A DNA stretch of 64,000 bases from Loripinus fragilis (GCA_964019695.1 OZ026526.1:15026754-15090753), one strand, 5' to 3'; numbered from the stretch's first letter, positions 23,481-34,929 are shown. The notes: generated by a model from the sequence alone, not told the origin. Program-made: numbers and translations.

Positions 23481-25200
23481 CCACCCTTCAACCTTTTTCT
23501 GTTTATGTATATTTAAACCGTTATGTTGACGGTAATGAGTCCGGAGTTCTGTATGAGAAGGGTTGTGGGCTTTAAACCGGAGATGTGTACAGTCTCGAGC
23601 AAGCCGCCCAGTTTTCATACCGAGCCAAAGTTCTAGTTATATAACGCAACGCGTAAAGGGCCAGACTTTTATACGACCAATTGCTGTAGGACAGTTGCTG
23701 TAGGGCAGTTTGCTCAACTAATCTTGACTCTTTATCATAGAATACGTTGTCCTGTTGTCTGGAGCGTGGTTCTGTGAGCTGTCTCATTGGCCAGTCAAAA
23801 CGCGTTTTGGGTCTCGGGACCTTGTGAGTGGCCATAAAGTTAAAAAATCCGTATTAACCCACATTCCAAGGCTAGGCCATTAGGTTGGTGGATATTTCTT
23901 GAAAATTGTTCTGTTGAATTTCACAGAATTAAGCTTAGAGTTTCAGGTAACGTCCATACAACTAAATGCAAAATCAATATCGCGTAAATTACCAAAAAAG
24001 TGAAAATCATTGAAAGAATGATAAACATGTGTTACTTCTGCTGCTTAAAAAAAGGGGGAGGAGCAAAATGGATAAAAAAAATCCGACGCGGCTTCATATT
24101 CACAATGCTCAATTCTGACTAAATCCTTCTTTTATTTGCAAAAATGTGATCTGACGCCTAGCCGAATTGAGAAAGAATAATTCCAAAATCAACTCCGATT
24201 TAATGATGCCGAAATGCATGACACATATGGAATATTGGAGCATTACTTTGCATTTCAGTTTCTTAAACCACCCGTCCACAATGGAATGCTTTGTTTCTTA
24301 AGCAGTTTGAACTAAAGTGTCGATGCCTAACTAAATGAACTTATGTTTATGCGAACCAATCAGCCTAGGGCATTCGTTCGGACAAAAATATTATCAAAAT
24401 AAAACAAAGCTGCGTTAGAACTTTGGCTCAGTATAAAAAAACAACTCTACTCTACTATACTCTTATCGAGCACGGACTCTATTACGCTCACATATCAGCG
24501 CTTACAACTTCCGCTCTCGTTTCATATTAGTCTACTGAAGACGTGAGGTTAACTAACCTCTGCAAAAGGAGAGTAGAACTCTATGCATGTAAAGTACAGC
24601 CCCCAATATAAGCAAAGCATCTCTTTTGCATGGAACATAGGCAAGCAGTGCAGACCCAGATCAGACGCCGCATGGTGCAGCGTCTTATAAGGATCTTTAG
24701 TGCTTGCATCACCGTATGATTTATTGAAAGTTGAAAAAATGTACATCCCACACTCATCAAATTGGAAATTGGCTCATTCTACTGATAAGAATGTAAGTCC
24801 CATGCGCGGATGCAGAAAATTCCGACAGGAACGGTGGTGGTGAGGGCGGGTCTAAAACTGTTGTTATCATCAACGTATTTCACAGAGGGTCGTACGGACC
24901 TCCCTCGAGAAGCAATTCTCAAAAGGGGTCCGTAACGTATTGTTTGAAAATAGCCTATAACCACTTGTGATTTTCCAGGGTGGAGCGGGGGGGGGGGGGT
25001 CCGGACACCCTGTCGCCCCCGCTGGATCCATCCTACAGTACACAGGACCTATATTGTACTTTGAATTATCAATGGCTTTATCGAGAAGTTGGTCTGTAAA
25101 TGATTTATTACCGTAAACCTTCATTTTTTAGATTTCATAGGGAAAACAATTGTAAGAACGGTCTCCCTGAGACGTTACTTTTCAGTACTCAGAAAATATA
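23481..25200. other. No recognised gene; unusual GC-richer patch and hairpin
   Basis: 23530-23840 is somewhat GC-richer than its surroundings and has overlapping minus-strand frames, but no domain I know and no clear splice sites. 24641-24707 is another GCAAGCAGTG/GCTTGC hairpin. 24960-25030 has the GGTCCGGAC and GGATCC marks of the GCGGATCT MITE family. A TATA-like CAGTATAAAA lies at about 24430, with nothing after it to support a promoter. Confidence 0.4.
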
Positions 25201-25214
25201 AGAGCGAGTCAGAG

Positions 25215-25390
25215 ATGCGCCTTCAGTGGCTCAGTGGTAGACTTTGGGTCGAAAGGTCGATTCTGTCCTTGAGCAAAGACACTTAATCCTCTGGTTATTA
25301 CTGGTTTAACCCAGGAAGACCGGCTAACGTCCCGATATGACTGAACAATTGTTGACTCAGACTCAGACGTAAACCAAACACAAATAAAAG
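25215..25390 (+). mobile_element. Diverged tRNA-derived SINE plus duplicated 3' piece
   Basis: CAGTGGCTCAGTGGTAGA, GTCCTTGAGCAAAGACA, TTTAACCCAGGAAGACC and ACGTAAACC identify the same SINE family with a degraded head. 25392-25440 repeats the 3' body (TACTGGTTCAACTTTGGAAG, TGTCCCGACATGACTGAA). Confidence 0.75.
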
Positions 25391-25664
25391 TACTGGTTCA
25401 ACTTTGGAAGTCTGGATAATGTCCCGACATGACTGAAACTGGATATGGACACATGACATGTCAAACATCAGTACAAATAAAATACGCAGTTGAGCGCAAA
25501 ATTGCAAATATTTTATCCATCAATTTTAACATGCTGACACAAAAGAACCGTCTCACTGACATAAGAATTTTGATATAAATGAAAAATACAACCTAAAAAC
25601 CCTTCAAACAGAAATGGACTGGTCCAATTGATAATAAAGGGAAATTCCATTCGGCTTGAATCGG

Positions 25665-26954
25665 TTAACTCTCAGCCTTGGTATACTCCCAGTGAAATGT
25701 TTTTCCGATCATTTCGAAAAATCTCTGATTTTTAGGTTTAAAATACTTTTGAAGTTTCGTTATAGTGCTATCAAGTACCGTAATGTTTTTGTTATTTCCA
25801 CGAAGCTGTGAGTAGCATGCCATGCCGGTTTCTGTTAAACTGGTCCGTATACAATAAAATCCCTTTTTATCGTTAAATACCAACATATCTTCTGTTATAA
25901 AATGCCCTAAGCCCAAAAATTGTTCTACTTTCGTCAAAACTGAATATGGGTCACGTTTAAATTCATCACTTTCTAGAATAAGAAACTGGCCTAAATTAAA
26001 ATATTTCAGCCAAAGCTTCATGGGTTCATCGTAAACCGAATACGAGAGCGAATTGCTGTTATCAACAACATCACTTCCGTTTTTGGTGAGCACAGATGAC
26101 GAGAAGTCCCCTAAATCGCGATCAAAGGAGGCTCCCTTATTTTCTAGTTCCCACCTTTTATGAAATCTAAAATGTGATATTGCACGTGCTACAGGTTCTC
26201 GAACAATTAGAATTAATTTTATACTCTCATTGAAACGTTTGATCCTTTCCGGAACGACACTATTGTGGAAATATAGAGAATGTTTCATAAGCGTTAATTG
26301 GTTAGAATAACTACACGGCATCTGACTTTTCAGCCACGCCTCTCCTCTATGAAAGTCCGTATTGTAAAAATATGGCATTTCATAACCTTTCTGCAAATGA
26401 GCAGGATAAGTTATGATGTGAGGGTGAAGATGCAGAAAGTCTACCAGCTCACGTGTTCCACCTTTTTGTACACCAATCACGATACAGCTAGGAACACGCT
26501 TCTCGCAGGTTTCGTTCATGGGCTTGTCAAAGAGTTTGTCATGATGCAGTTGGACTGCGTCTCGTAGTATTTGCTCTGCTCTGAATCGACTGGTTCTAGA
26601 AAACTTAGATCCCTCTTGCTTAGTGTCTGTATTAATATCAATGTGAGGTTTAGGTTTAGTGTCTCTTTCAATAATTTTATGAGGCCTTGGTTCCGTTTCT
26701 GTATTCGAATCATTAGGAAACGTCGGTTCCCTGTCTATACTAGCATCATTAGTAGACGTTGATTCCGTGTCTGTATTAACATTTTTAGATTTTGGTAAAG
26801 CATCCAGCAATTTATCATTGTTACTTGCGGTTTTCGAATTAGTAATGCTATCATATCCATCTATGAAGCTGCTCCAGTGCTTAATTGATATAAGCAAAAA
26901 CAGAATAAATGCCACTAGCTTACACATCGTACCCTTGCTCCTTCGGCACACCAT
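25665..26954 (-). CDS. Heparan sulfate 3-O-sulfotransferase-like, type II membrane protein
   Basis: The 429-residue protein has a short basic start and one hydrophobic signal-anchor (about residues 11-25). A low-complexity Asn/Thr/Glu/Asp-rich stem (35-125) precedes a sulfotransferase domain facing the Golgi lumen. The 5'-phosphosulfate loop is CIVIGVQKGGTREL (157-170) and the 3'-phosphate motif is LILIVREPVARAISHFR (247-263). EMPYF (192-196) places a Glu where 3-O-sulfotransferases have their catalytic base. The C-terminal KGFYCIR...CYSQLRG cysteine pair (368, 380) and final FHWEY also fit that family, which transfers sulfate from PAPS to glucosamine in heparan sulfate. The usual KSPSY-type motif is replaced by LTLMKHSLYF, so substrate is uncertain. 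The coding region has no intron. A pyrimidine tract and AG end 7 nt before the ATG on the coding strand, suggesting a 5'UTR intron. A start at Met10 is possible but would trim the basic segment. Confidence 0.88.
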   Translation of the reverse strand: MVCRRSKGTMCKLVAFILFLLISIKHWSSFIDGYDSITNSKTASNNDKLLDALPKSKNVNTDTESTSTNDASIDREPTFPNDSNTETEPRPHKIIERDTKPKPHIDINTDTKQEGSKFSRTSRFRAEQILRDAVQLHHDKLFDKPMNETCEKRVPSCIVIGVQKGGTRELVDFLHLHPHIITYPAHLQKGYEMPYFYNTDFHRGEAWLKSQMPCSYSNQLTLMKHSLYFHNSVVPERIKRFNESIKLILIVREPVARAISHFRFHKRWELENKGASFDRDLGDFSSSVLTKNGSDVVDNSNSLSYSVYDEPMKLWLKYFNLGQFLILESDEFKRDPYSVLTKVEQFLGLGHFITEDMLVFNDKKGFYCIRTSLTETGMACYSQLRGNNKNITVLDSTITKLQKYFKPKNQRFFEMIGKTFHWEYTKAES

Positions 26955-27017
26955 TTTGTAACTATAAAAAAATAATATCTATGACACACTCTTTCCATGC
27001 CAGCAGCGAATTTTGTC

Positions 27018-27106
27018 ATCTGATAACCTTTGTAAGCGGTTTGAACCAACATCAGGACCGACAAAACGTCGGTCTTGATCTGGATACAAACCGTTTGATA
27101 CTCTGA
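27018..27106. repeat. Imperfect inverted repeat upstream of the sulfotransferase
   Basis: Arms contain GCGGTTTGAACCAACATC, GGACCGAC and their near complements GTCGGTC, GATCTGGATACAAACCG around a short AAAAC loop. It starts about 60 nt upstream of the gene's ATG, in the proposed 5' intron or promoter. It resembles other MITE-type hairpins here. Confidence 0.6.
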
Positions 27107-27484
27107 TAGTGCTCCTGAAAGATTTTTTGTTGGAAAAAGTTAATTCTGAAAAACGTCAGCAGATTACAAACGCATGCAAACTTACTGAGCGTGCAAAGAG
27201 CTAGTAACGTTTGAGGCACCGTACGATTTTGATCCTTATTGCAAAGGATAGTAACTAAGTTTCCGTCCAGCCTGCACTAACGCAAATCTAGCAAACACAC
27301 AATACAATGTATTGATGAATATAAATGAAGGATACAACAAATTAAATTGTAGAACCACTAATGAGACATCTGGTGACATTTGTTTCTATATAAGAGCCGA
27401 GTCACGAGAAAATGAGTAATTGTTCTACAGCCACATGGCTCAGCTACAATTGTTGAATATCTGATTTAAAGATTGCGAATAACA

Positions 27485-28540
27485 AATCTAGTATTTAGAC
27501 TGCGCAAAATGCTAAAGCTGATCACGCCTATGAAATACCTACAAATCTAGTATACTCAGAAAAACAATTGAAGGATATTCAGATTCAGCCCCATCTCTAT
27601 CATCCAATACAATAAAAACTAAACTAATTATGCATGCATTTCATAGTTCCAGACATCTGCGATCACAATGAATGCTTTATTTTAGCCACGCTTCAATGGT
27701 TTAAGTACAGTAAAAATCCAAATGGTTCACCCCTCTATACTGAAAAGTCACAAACGTTCAAAAATGATTGAAACCATTTTTTATCGTGTGTATTCCATAA
27801 TAACTGGCTCCAAATCTTCGCTGGTTCTCCCTCCAAAATGGCACCTTATTTTGAAGCTGTTGTAAGTGTTTTACTGCTAATTTGTGGCCAAATTTGCCGG
27901 GGTATGCCATATCAGTGTATTTTTGTTAAAGAAGTTGTCCCATTATTAGGGGCAATGACTGATAAATTGGTGCTAACTTTTGTCTGTGGTCGGAATTAGA
28001 ACATAAGCAATGACCTGGTAAAGGTTGCAGCAAAAATTGAGAGCGCTAATTTTTTTGCTTGTGAACTTTGGGTAGAGAGGGTTGGTACATTTGGTGTAGT
28101 ACGGTATCGTAACCAATGACCCGTGAATTTCAATTTGCATTTTGGTAAAATTGCATAGTGATAATTATATCAATGGCAAAAATAATTTGTTTGAAAATTA
28201 TATTCCCAAATGTTATAAAGTCAAAATAACTTTAATATCCTTCAATTGTTTTTCTGAGTATATTTAGACTGAGCAAAATGTTAAAGCTGATCACGCCTGT
28301 GTAATACCCACACATCTAGTTTTTTAGACTTCGCAAAAAGTATTTAGACTGAGCAAAATCTTAAGCTGATTCTAGTATTTAGACTGAGCAAAATGTTAAA
28401 GATGATCACGGCTATGTAATACCCAAAAATCTAGTATTTAGACTGCGCGAAAATGTTAAAGCTGATAACGCCTATGTTATGCCCACAAATCTAGTATTTA
28501 CACTGAGCAAAAAGCTGATCACGCATATATAACCACGCAA
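27485..28540. repeat. 60-bp tandem array (about six units) split by a MITE
   Basis: Units start CTAGTATTTAGACTG and contain GCAAAATGTTAAAGCTGATC and ACGCCTATGTAAT. One unit is at 27488-27547. The others run from 28261 to about 28535, some truncated. The gap is filled exactly by the element at 27553-28260. Non-coding. Confidence 0.85.
27553..28260. mobile_element. 708-bp TA-flanked TIR element inserted in the 60-bp array
   Basis: Terminal inverted repeats start TACTCAGAAAAACAATTGAA, with flanking TA at 27551-27552 and 28261-28262. Neighbouring array units show the empty site (CTAGTATTTAGACTG), proving the insertion point and the TA duplication. No transposase frame is present, so it is non-autonomous of Tc1/mariner type. 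The TIR resembles that of the element at 36720-37635. Confidence 0.88.
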
Positions 28541-28639
28541 CTAGCAGGTTAGCAAAGAAGTAGTTCATAAACTCGAATTTGGAGATAAAGTTATAAAGCT
28601 GTCATGCAAATATAAACTATTTGCAGTAGAGTGACAGGA

Positions 28640-28910
28640 ATTTTAATACTGATTGGCAGTTTGGGATGTTTAAAAGAGGTAAAGGCAATGGACATGATAG
28701 TTGGAAAATATAAATTTTCAAATAGTTTTCTTTCTTATTTTCAGTAACATAGGTTGTTGTGCACCTACAACATATGTCCATTCAATAAATGAGTGTTTTC
28801 CACCATAAAACAGGGTTTTCACAAACTTTTCAATTACTTTTTATGTTTTGGTGTAATGAGCATGTAGAAATGAACAAGTTTTTGTGTAGTTTGGCATGCA
28901 CCTGAAATTT
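28640..28910 (-). repeat. Inverted, shortened copy of the 19.2-20.3 kb repeat
   Basis: 28745-28910 is the complement of 19180-19320, and 28640-28705 the complement of the duplicated unit at 20228-20290. The copy lacks about 0.9 kb between them. Confidence 0.75.
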
Positions 28911-29998
28911 AGAATTGCAGTCTCCAACGTTCGTCGTCGCTCTGGCATTCATACTTTTTCAGATAATTTACATTTTGCGAGAAGCTTGAGGGTTTAGAAA
29001 AAGTAAATGAAGTCGTAAGGATTGTTTGGAGATTGTCAAACAAATTGCCGCCATAAAGTTTCAAAAATTTGTCCTCACTGGAAAACTGAGGATGACGTAA
29101 ATTTGAAACGTAACTCTCATATTGAAAAATCTATATTCTCCGTCAACACTTAACCGCTTCTCATCATTTCTTATATGTTCCTTTTTCTGGTTTTAGCTTT
29201 TCCGTTGCAGTTAAAAAATTAAAAAGTATTCCCATTATTAACCGAGAAATAGCCATTCAAAGTTTGACGTTGATGTCCCCATAACACAGCAGTCAGCATG
29301 TGCATGATAAAGTTAAAACTTGATTTCTTGAGCACTTTGGTTTTGCTATACATGCTAATCATTTCATCAGAATCCGATCAGTTTTAGGGCGTACAGAATG
29401 AAAAATCAAAATTACCATAATATATGATGGGTTATTTCTGTACGAGTAGATCAGTATATATTTCAATGGATGGCCTTTGTCACGTTCGTTACGTCACGTT
29501 GTGGGCGGAGCATAAACCTTCCGAGTTTTTCTTTAAAAATTAGCTGCCTTGTCAAACTTTGACAATGTGACTGAAGGCTGGCCGTTTGTTGCGCTTGTTA
29601 GGAAAAATATTCTTTAAAATAGGCTGAATTTCGTGCTGAATTTAGTCGAGCATGATTGGTTTAAATGTTTAAAAGGAATCTTGATTGCAGAAAGCGACTC
29701 GAAATAAAAATAAAACGAAAAAAGATAGGTAAAAATAAAAAAAGACATCGGCGAAAATAACACGACAAAAGATACAATTCTATACGATTTTCACACGAAG
29801 CTTGTAAGCATAGTGTCCAAACGGTTGCCATATACAAGTATAATTATGTACAAGTATAATTTGACCTTTAACTGATCACCATAATTGCCTTGGTATAAAA
29901 GCAAATGTACATAAAAAGATGCTTTTATCAGCGTAGTATTGTTTTCTAAGCCACCGTGTAAGCCACATACTAAAAATCTGTGTGTGATACAACTTTTG
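28911..29998. other. Non-coding stretch
   Basis: No gene or clear repeat recognised. Confidence 0.4.
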
Positions 29999-30305
29999 CA
30001 TGCGCGGATCCAGAGTTTTATCAGAGGGGGTAAAATTCTTACGTTTTTTTTTTGTTTTAGTGATGAGGGGAGAAATAATCCAATACTACTAAAAGCGGGC
30101 CACTATCCGGTCCGCCAGCGAAACGCCATTAAAATGGCGTTTTTCTGGCGGGCCGATAGTGGACCAACATTGAACGCTGGCTAGGTAGCTTTTTGATTTT
30201 TTTATTCTGGGGATCAGGACCAGTATTGCTAAGAAACTCTATAGCTTTGGATTTTTCAGGGGGAGGGGTCCGCACTGCCTGGCCGCATCTGGATCCACGC
30301 GCGTA
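29999..30305. mobile_element. 300-bp MITE, GCGGATCT family
   Basis: Bounded by CATGCGCGGATCC and GGATCCACGCGCG. It has the same inner palindrome as the copy at 7063-7363 (GCGGGCCACTATC and GGCGGGCCGATAGTGG around AAACGCCATT). Confidence 0.7.
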
Positions 30306-30514
30306 GCCACATGGTTATACACAGTATAAAATAAATTTACACCAAATGAGGTGGCAGCTTGGCGAACATTTCTCCAGTGTGATAAATGTGACATTTCTAC
30401 CTGCTATTGTTGCAATTATTTTCAGAATCAATACAATCAACATAACTAGCTGCGAAATATGTACACCATAAGAAGGGGAGCGAGGAACATCACCATACAG
30501 AAATGGGAAAGTTA

Positions 30515-31150
30515 CTGTACTCCTCTAAATAATTGACGGACCAAGACTTTCGAGGGTTTAATTAGCTCAAACATTTAAAATCTGCAAAACTGGCCCATTT
30601 TTTTTCAGTTTATGAAGATGAATCAAGAATAGATGTTACAACATGTAATTTTGTCATAACTGTCTTAAATGCACACCCCCTCAAAAATTAGCCTTTCAAA
30701 ACGCAGTGGGTGGGGTAAAATTACTCTGGTCATTTTAGCAGAATGAAAGTGACATCAAATTAAACTTTGTTTTAAACACGTGAAATACTTTTTAAAAAAA
30801 TTTCATTATACCAGAAAGCAAACGGTTTTACCTGACTTTGGAGTTTTGGTATTGTGTTTTCAGAAAATAAAGTTAGGTCTGGACCATCAACATCCAGATT
30901 TCCAATCGTATACCCCCGACGAATTGTAAAAAGATGGTCACAAACGTCAGAAACCAAAGGCAGGTCATTACTTCACAGCCAAAACGGGCAGTTTTCTCTC
31001 CCAGAAAGAGGTGATATCGACGTGATAAAAACCCATATAATCATGCGAAAACAGATACCAGCATCTAAAAGCAGCAATCATTCATTTCATGCATTTCTGT
31101 GGACAGTGTCTAAGATATAAAATATGACATTCCAATACAGTTAGGTCTTG
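30515..31150. mobile_element. Truncated copy of the TACTCCTC transposon family
   Basis: Starts TACTCCTCTAAATAATTGA and is colinear with 36720-37440 (GGACCAAGA.TTTCGA, GCAGTGGGTGGGGTAA, GAAAGTGACAT.AAAT.AAACTTTG). The right TIR is missing. Open frames across it are not conserved between the two copies, so it is non-coding. Confidence 0.75.
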
Positions 31151-32008
31151 TAAAATGACACACATTTCACAACGGCATCGTGAGGAAGTGCCACAGAAAA
31201 CTAACAGTCACAAGACATCATGAACACAACTCTCTCTTCCCCATCAAGGTGCTTGCAACACTAGAAAGACACGAAGTACTAAATCACAAAACAAGGACCA
31301 AACACAAACAATGAATCAACAACAACAACAGAACCATCACTTTAGAACGGACAGCGGCCTTAGGCACTGGGGAGGGGGGAGCTTCTATACATTCCACTGG
31401 TACCGAACCTTCTTCCTAGATTCTATTGGTGTTAAAGCACAACAATTGTGTTTAGCTTGCATGGAAACATTGATTGTTTTTGTTAGAGATATCCAGGTTC
31501 GAGTTTGTCTGATATAAACATTCGTATTAAGTTGGCAATAATTATCCTTGCAAAAAAGTATATCTTAACTTTTTATATCTACAAAAAATGATTTACCCCA
31601 AATATAGATTTTAAAACTCATAAGAAAATAAAATGATAGCTCTTAAGTACCAGTACTTAAAAGGATACATTTCATTTTCTGTCGAACTTGTTAGAATAAC
31701 CTATTATAACTGGCTTAAATATTATCGCCAGGCCCCATGTTTATCCAAAACGTTGTCAAAACGATATATAATTGAGCCTTAAAAATAATTTATTGTGATT
31801 TTAGAGTTTTGTAATATTTATCTGGAGAAATCTAAGTTTAATTGAAATAATTCTAATCAGTTATTCAAAAACAATCACTTTTTGTAATAGCTTACAGTTT
31901 TTCAAATTATAGGTAAACATATTCGGTTACCTTACATGATACAGGCTAGATTCCATGTATCCATGTATATTTAGGTTCATTTACCATTATTTCATTACTA
32001 TTTTTTTA
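31151..32008. other. AT-rich non-coding stretch
   Basis: Nothing recognisable apart from an ACA/CAA-rich patch near 31310. Confidence 0.45.
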
Positions 32009-32444
32009 GGCCAGAATTTTTTTATTAGTTGATTTACGAACCCTCCCACTGTCATTTTCCGGAAAGTAGGAAAAAATAAAATTTAATTTCTATTTTTTTT
32101 TTATTTTATCCGCCGACTCTAAATATTATTGTTTGGTTGAAAAAAATTTTTTTTTGAGGTTCTGTCTGTGCATTTTTGAGAATGACACTGTTAAAAGTGA
32201 TTGTCCTATCCAGATTTTTAGGAAAATGATGAAATATTTAAAGATTACCTTACTAGTTTTACTGTTTTTCTGGAGATATTAAAGAAAAAAAAAGCTCTGA
32301 AAAAAAAAGCTCTGAAAAAAAGCTCTGAAAAAAAGCTCTGAAAATGACCGGTCATTTTCAGAGCTTTTTAATTTATTTTTTCGTCCCCCGACCCTACGTC
32401 TGAAAAAAAAATCCTGTAAATCAACTAATAAAAAGAATCTGGCC
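32009..32444. mobile_element. TIR element (GGCCAGA) with an internal AGCTCTGA repeat hairpin
   Basis: GGCCAGAATTTTTTTATTAG at 32009 and the complement of GGCCAGATTCTTTTTATTAG ending at 32444 form terminal repeats of about 28 bp that continue into TTGATTTAC. Inside, AAAAAAGCTCTG is repeated four times (32290-32342) and ends in the hairpin GCTCTGAAAATGACC/GGTCATTTTCAGAGC. It directly abuts the minisatellite. Confidence 0.75.
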
Positions 32445-32454
32445 TTAGTACTTC

Positions 32455-34183
32455 TGATCACTTGCTCAACCAATGATGGGACAATCGGTTATAGTGGTGA
32501 GGTTTACTATATTGCAATGATCACTCGCTCAACCAATGATGGGAAAATCGGTTATAGTGGTGAGGTTTACTATATTGCAATGATCACTCGCTCAACCAAT
32601 GATGGGAAAATCGGTTATAGTGGTGAGGTTTACTATATTGCAATGATCACTTGCTCAACCAATGATGGGAAAATCGGTTATAGTGGTGAGGTTTACTATA
32701 TTGCAATGATCACTCGCTCAACCAATGATGGGAAAATCGGTTAAAGTGGTGAGGTTTACTATATTGCAATGATCACTCGCTCAACCAATGATGGGAAAAT
32801 TGGTTATAGTGGTGAGGTTTACTATATTGCAATGATCACTCGCTCAACCAATGATGGGAAAATCGGTTATAGTGGTGAGGTTTACTATATTGCAATGATC
32901 ACTCGCTCAACCAATGATGGGAAATCGGTTATAGTGGTGAGGTTTACTATATTGCAATGATCACTTGCTAAACCAATGATGGAGGGAGCGCAGTGGCTCA
33001 GTGGTAGAGTGCTTGACTCAAGACCGAAGGGTAGCGGGTTCGAGCCTCACCGGCGTCACTGCGTTGTGGTCCTTGAGCAAGACACATTTATCCTAGCTTA
33101 GTACTGGTTAAACCCTGGAAGAACCGTCCCGCATAACTGAAAGATTGTTGAGTGGACGTAAAGAATCAAATCAAACAAAATCAACCAATGATGGGAAAAT
33201 CGGTTATAGTGGTGAGGTTTACTATATTGCAATGATCACTCGCTCAACCAATGATGGGAAAATCGGTTATAGTGGTGAGGTTTACTATATTGCAATGATC
33301 ACTTGCTCAACCAATGATGGGAAAATCGGTTATAGTGGTGAGGTTCACTATATTGCAATGATCACTCGCTCAACCAATGGTGGGAAAATCGGTTATAGTG
33401 GTGAGGTTTACTATATTGCAATGATCACTTGCTCAACCAATGATGGGAAAATCGGTTATAGTGGTGAGGTTTACTATATTGCAATGATCACTTGCTCAAC
33501 CAATGATGGGAAAATCGGTTATAGTGGTGAGGTTTACTATATTGCAATGATCACTCGCTCAACCAATGATGGGAAAATCGGTTATAGTGGTGAGGTTTAC
33601 TATATTGCAATGATCACTCGCTCAACCAATGATGGGAAAATCGGTTATAGTTGTGAGGTTTACTATATTGCAATGATCACTCGCTCAACCAATGATGGGA
33701 AAATCGGTTATAGTGGTGAGGTTTACTATATTGCAATGATCACTTGCTCAACCAATGATGGGAAAATCGGTTATAGTGGTGAGGTTTACTGTATTGCAAT
33801 GATCACTCGCTCAACCAATGATGGGAAAATCGGTTATAGTGGTGAGGTTTACTATATTGCAATGATCACTCGCTCAACCAATGATGGGAAATCGGTTATA
33901 GTGGTGAGGTTTACTATATTGCAATGACACTCGCTCAACCAATGATGGGAAAATCGATTATAGTGGTGAGGTTTACTATATTGCAATGATCACTTGCTCA
34001 ACCAATGATGGGAAAATCGGTTATAGTGGTGAGGTTTACTACATTGCAATGATCTCTCGCTCAACCAATGATGGGAAAATCGGTTATAGTGGTGAGGTTT
34101 ACTATATTGCAATGATCACTCGCTCAACCAATGATGGGAAAATCGGTTATAGTGGTGAGGTTTACTATATTGCAATGATCACA
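32455..34183. repeat. 63-bp minisatellite, about 24 units, split by a SINE
   Basis: The unit is ATGATCACTCGCTCAACCAA continuing to GGTGAGGTTTACTATATTGC, highly uniform across about 8 units before and 16 after the SINE at 32983-33182. The period is divisible by three and lacks stops in one frame, giving a repetitive open frame of 21 residues per unit (MITRSTNDGK...). This is a by-product: single-base deletions at about 32924 and 33889 shift the frame, and no splice or start context fits. Both deletion units have the same change and context, pointing to block duplication. Variation is mostly C/T at the CACTCGC/CACTTGC site. Confidence 0.95.
32983..33182 (+). mobile_element. tRNA-derived SINE inside the minisatellite
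   Basis: A full-length copy of the 16045 family (A-box TGGCTCAGTGGTAGAGTG, B-box GGGTTCGAGCC, AATCAAATCAAACAAAATC tail). AACCAATGATGG occurs at 32971-32982 and 33183-33194 as the target duplication, but the array itself repeats this motif, so duplication is not independently proven. The array was already tandem when the SINE landed. Confidence 0.92.
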
Positions 34184-34442
34184 ACAGATATGATCATATC
34201 CAGGGAAATGGGTCATTTTTTTTTTTACTTCAATACCAATTTAAATAAAACCTTTATCAGCCAAAATCATGCCCAGCCAAATTTGACCAGACGACATTAA
34301 AGTTATTGTAAAATAGATTTTGCAATGCTTTTTTCTTTAGTTATACAGATATACTTAATATAGTGGACCTATGTGGAATCCTGCCTTATAAGAGAATGTA
34401 TCCGCACAAATGTGGTATCAAAATAAACTTTGACATCTTAAA

Positions 34443-34850
34443 CCCCCATTTCACTGGACGGCGATTCGGCTACGCTCACGTCGATCTAGGATTTTCTCTA
34501 AAATTATTCCAAATCGCCGCGGAAGCGTAGACAACCACACGATTTGGGGACTCGACGCTTCCACTATGCTTCTACTACGCTGCAGCTACGACCCCACTAC
34601 GACAATGAAGATCTGGTTACGCTTAGTCTACGCTGATGGCGATGTAGCTGCGACCTTGCTACGACATTGGCGATGGAGCTACGCTTTCGTTGCGCTTTTG
34701 TATCCTTTCTATTATAGAATCTGAAATTCCGATACGCTTCTTCTACGACCTGGGCGCTTCTACTGCGCTCTTGCCGTTTCTGCTACGATTCGTGTCATTT
34801 TTACCAAATTTTCGAATCGTAGCGGAATCCCCATCCAGTGGAATGGGGGA
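34443..34850. mobile_element. CTACG-rich MITE, copy 1
   Basis: Terminal repeats of about 35 bp (CCCCCAT.TCACTGGACGG, CGATTC.GCTACG) frame an interior in which CTACG/CTACGCTT recurs about ten times. An adjacent second copy in the same orientation lies at 34930-35377. Confidence 0.75.
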
Positions 34851-34929
34851 TTTAACTACACAAAAATACCAATTATAACAGCTATATCCTCTTATAAGGT
34901 GAATATCGAAGCCTTTAAACTTCACTAAA

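Noticed and set aside
23373..23835. Minus-strand frames in a GC-richer patch as a possible gene
   Set aside because: Two frames overlap with stops between them, no splice sites fit well and no motif is recognised; left as unassigned.
27485..28540. CRISPR-like alternation of repeats and spacers
   Set aside because: Units are contiguous 60-bp tandem repeats without unique spacers, in a eukaryotic setting; the single long gap is a TA-inserted transposon.
30854..31120. 88-codon plus-strand frame
   Set aside because: It sits in a TACTCCTC-family transposon copy, and the homologous stretch at about 37100-37390 does not keep the frame.
33145..33927. 260-residue open frame made of 21-residue repeats (STNDGKIGYSGEV...)
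   Set aside because: It is the by-product of a 63-bp tandem array whose period is divisible by three. It starts inside a SINE tail without an ATG, frames break at single-base deletions, and no splice or promoter context is seen.
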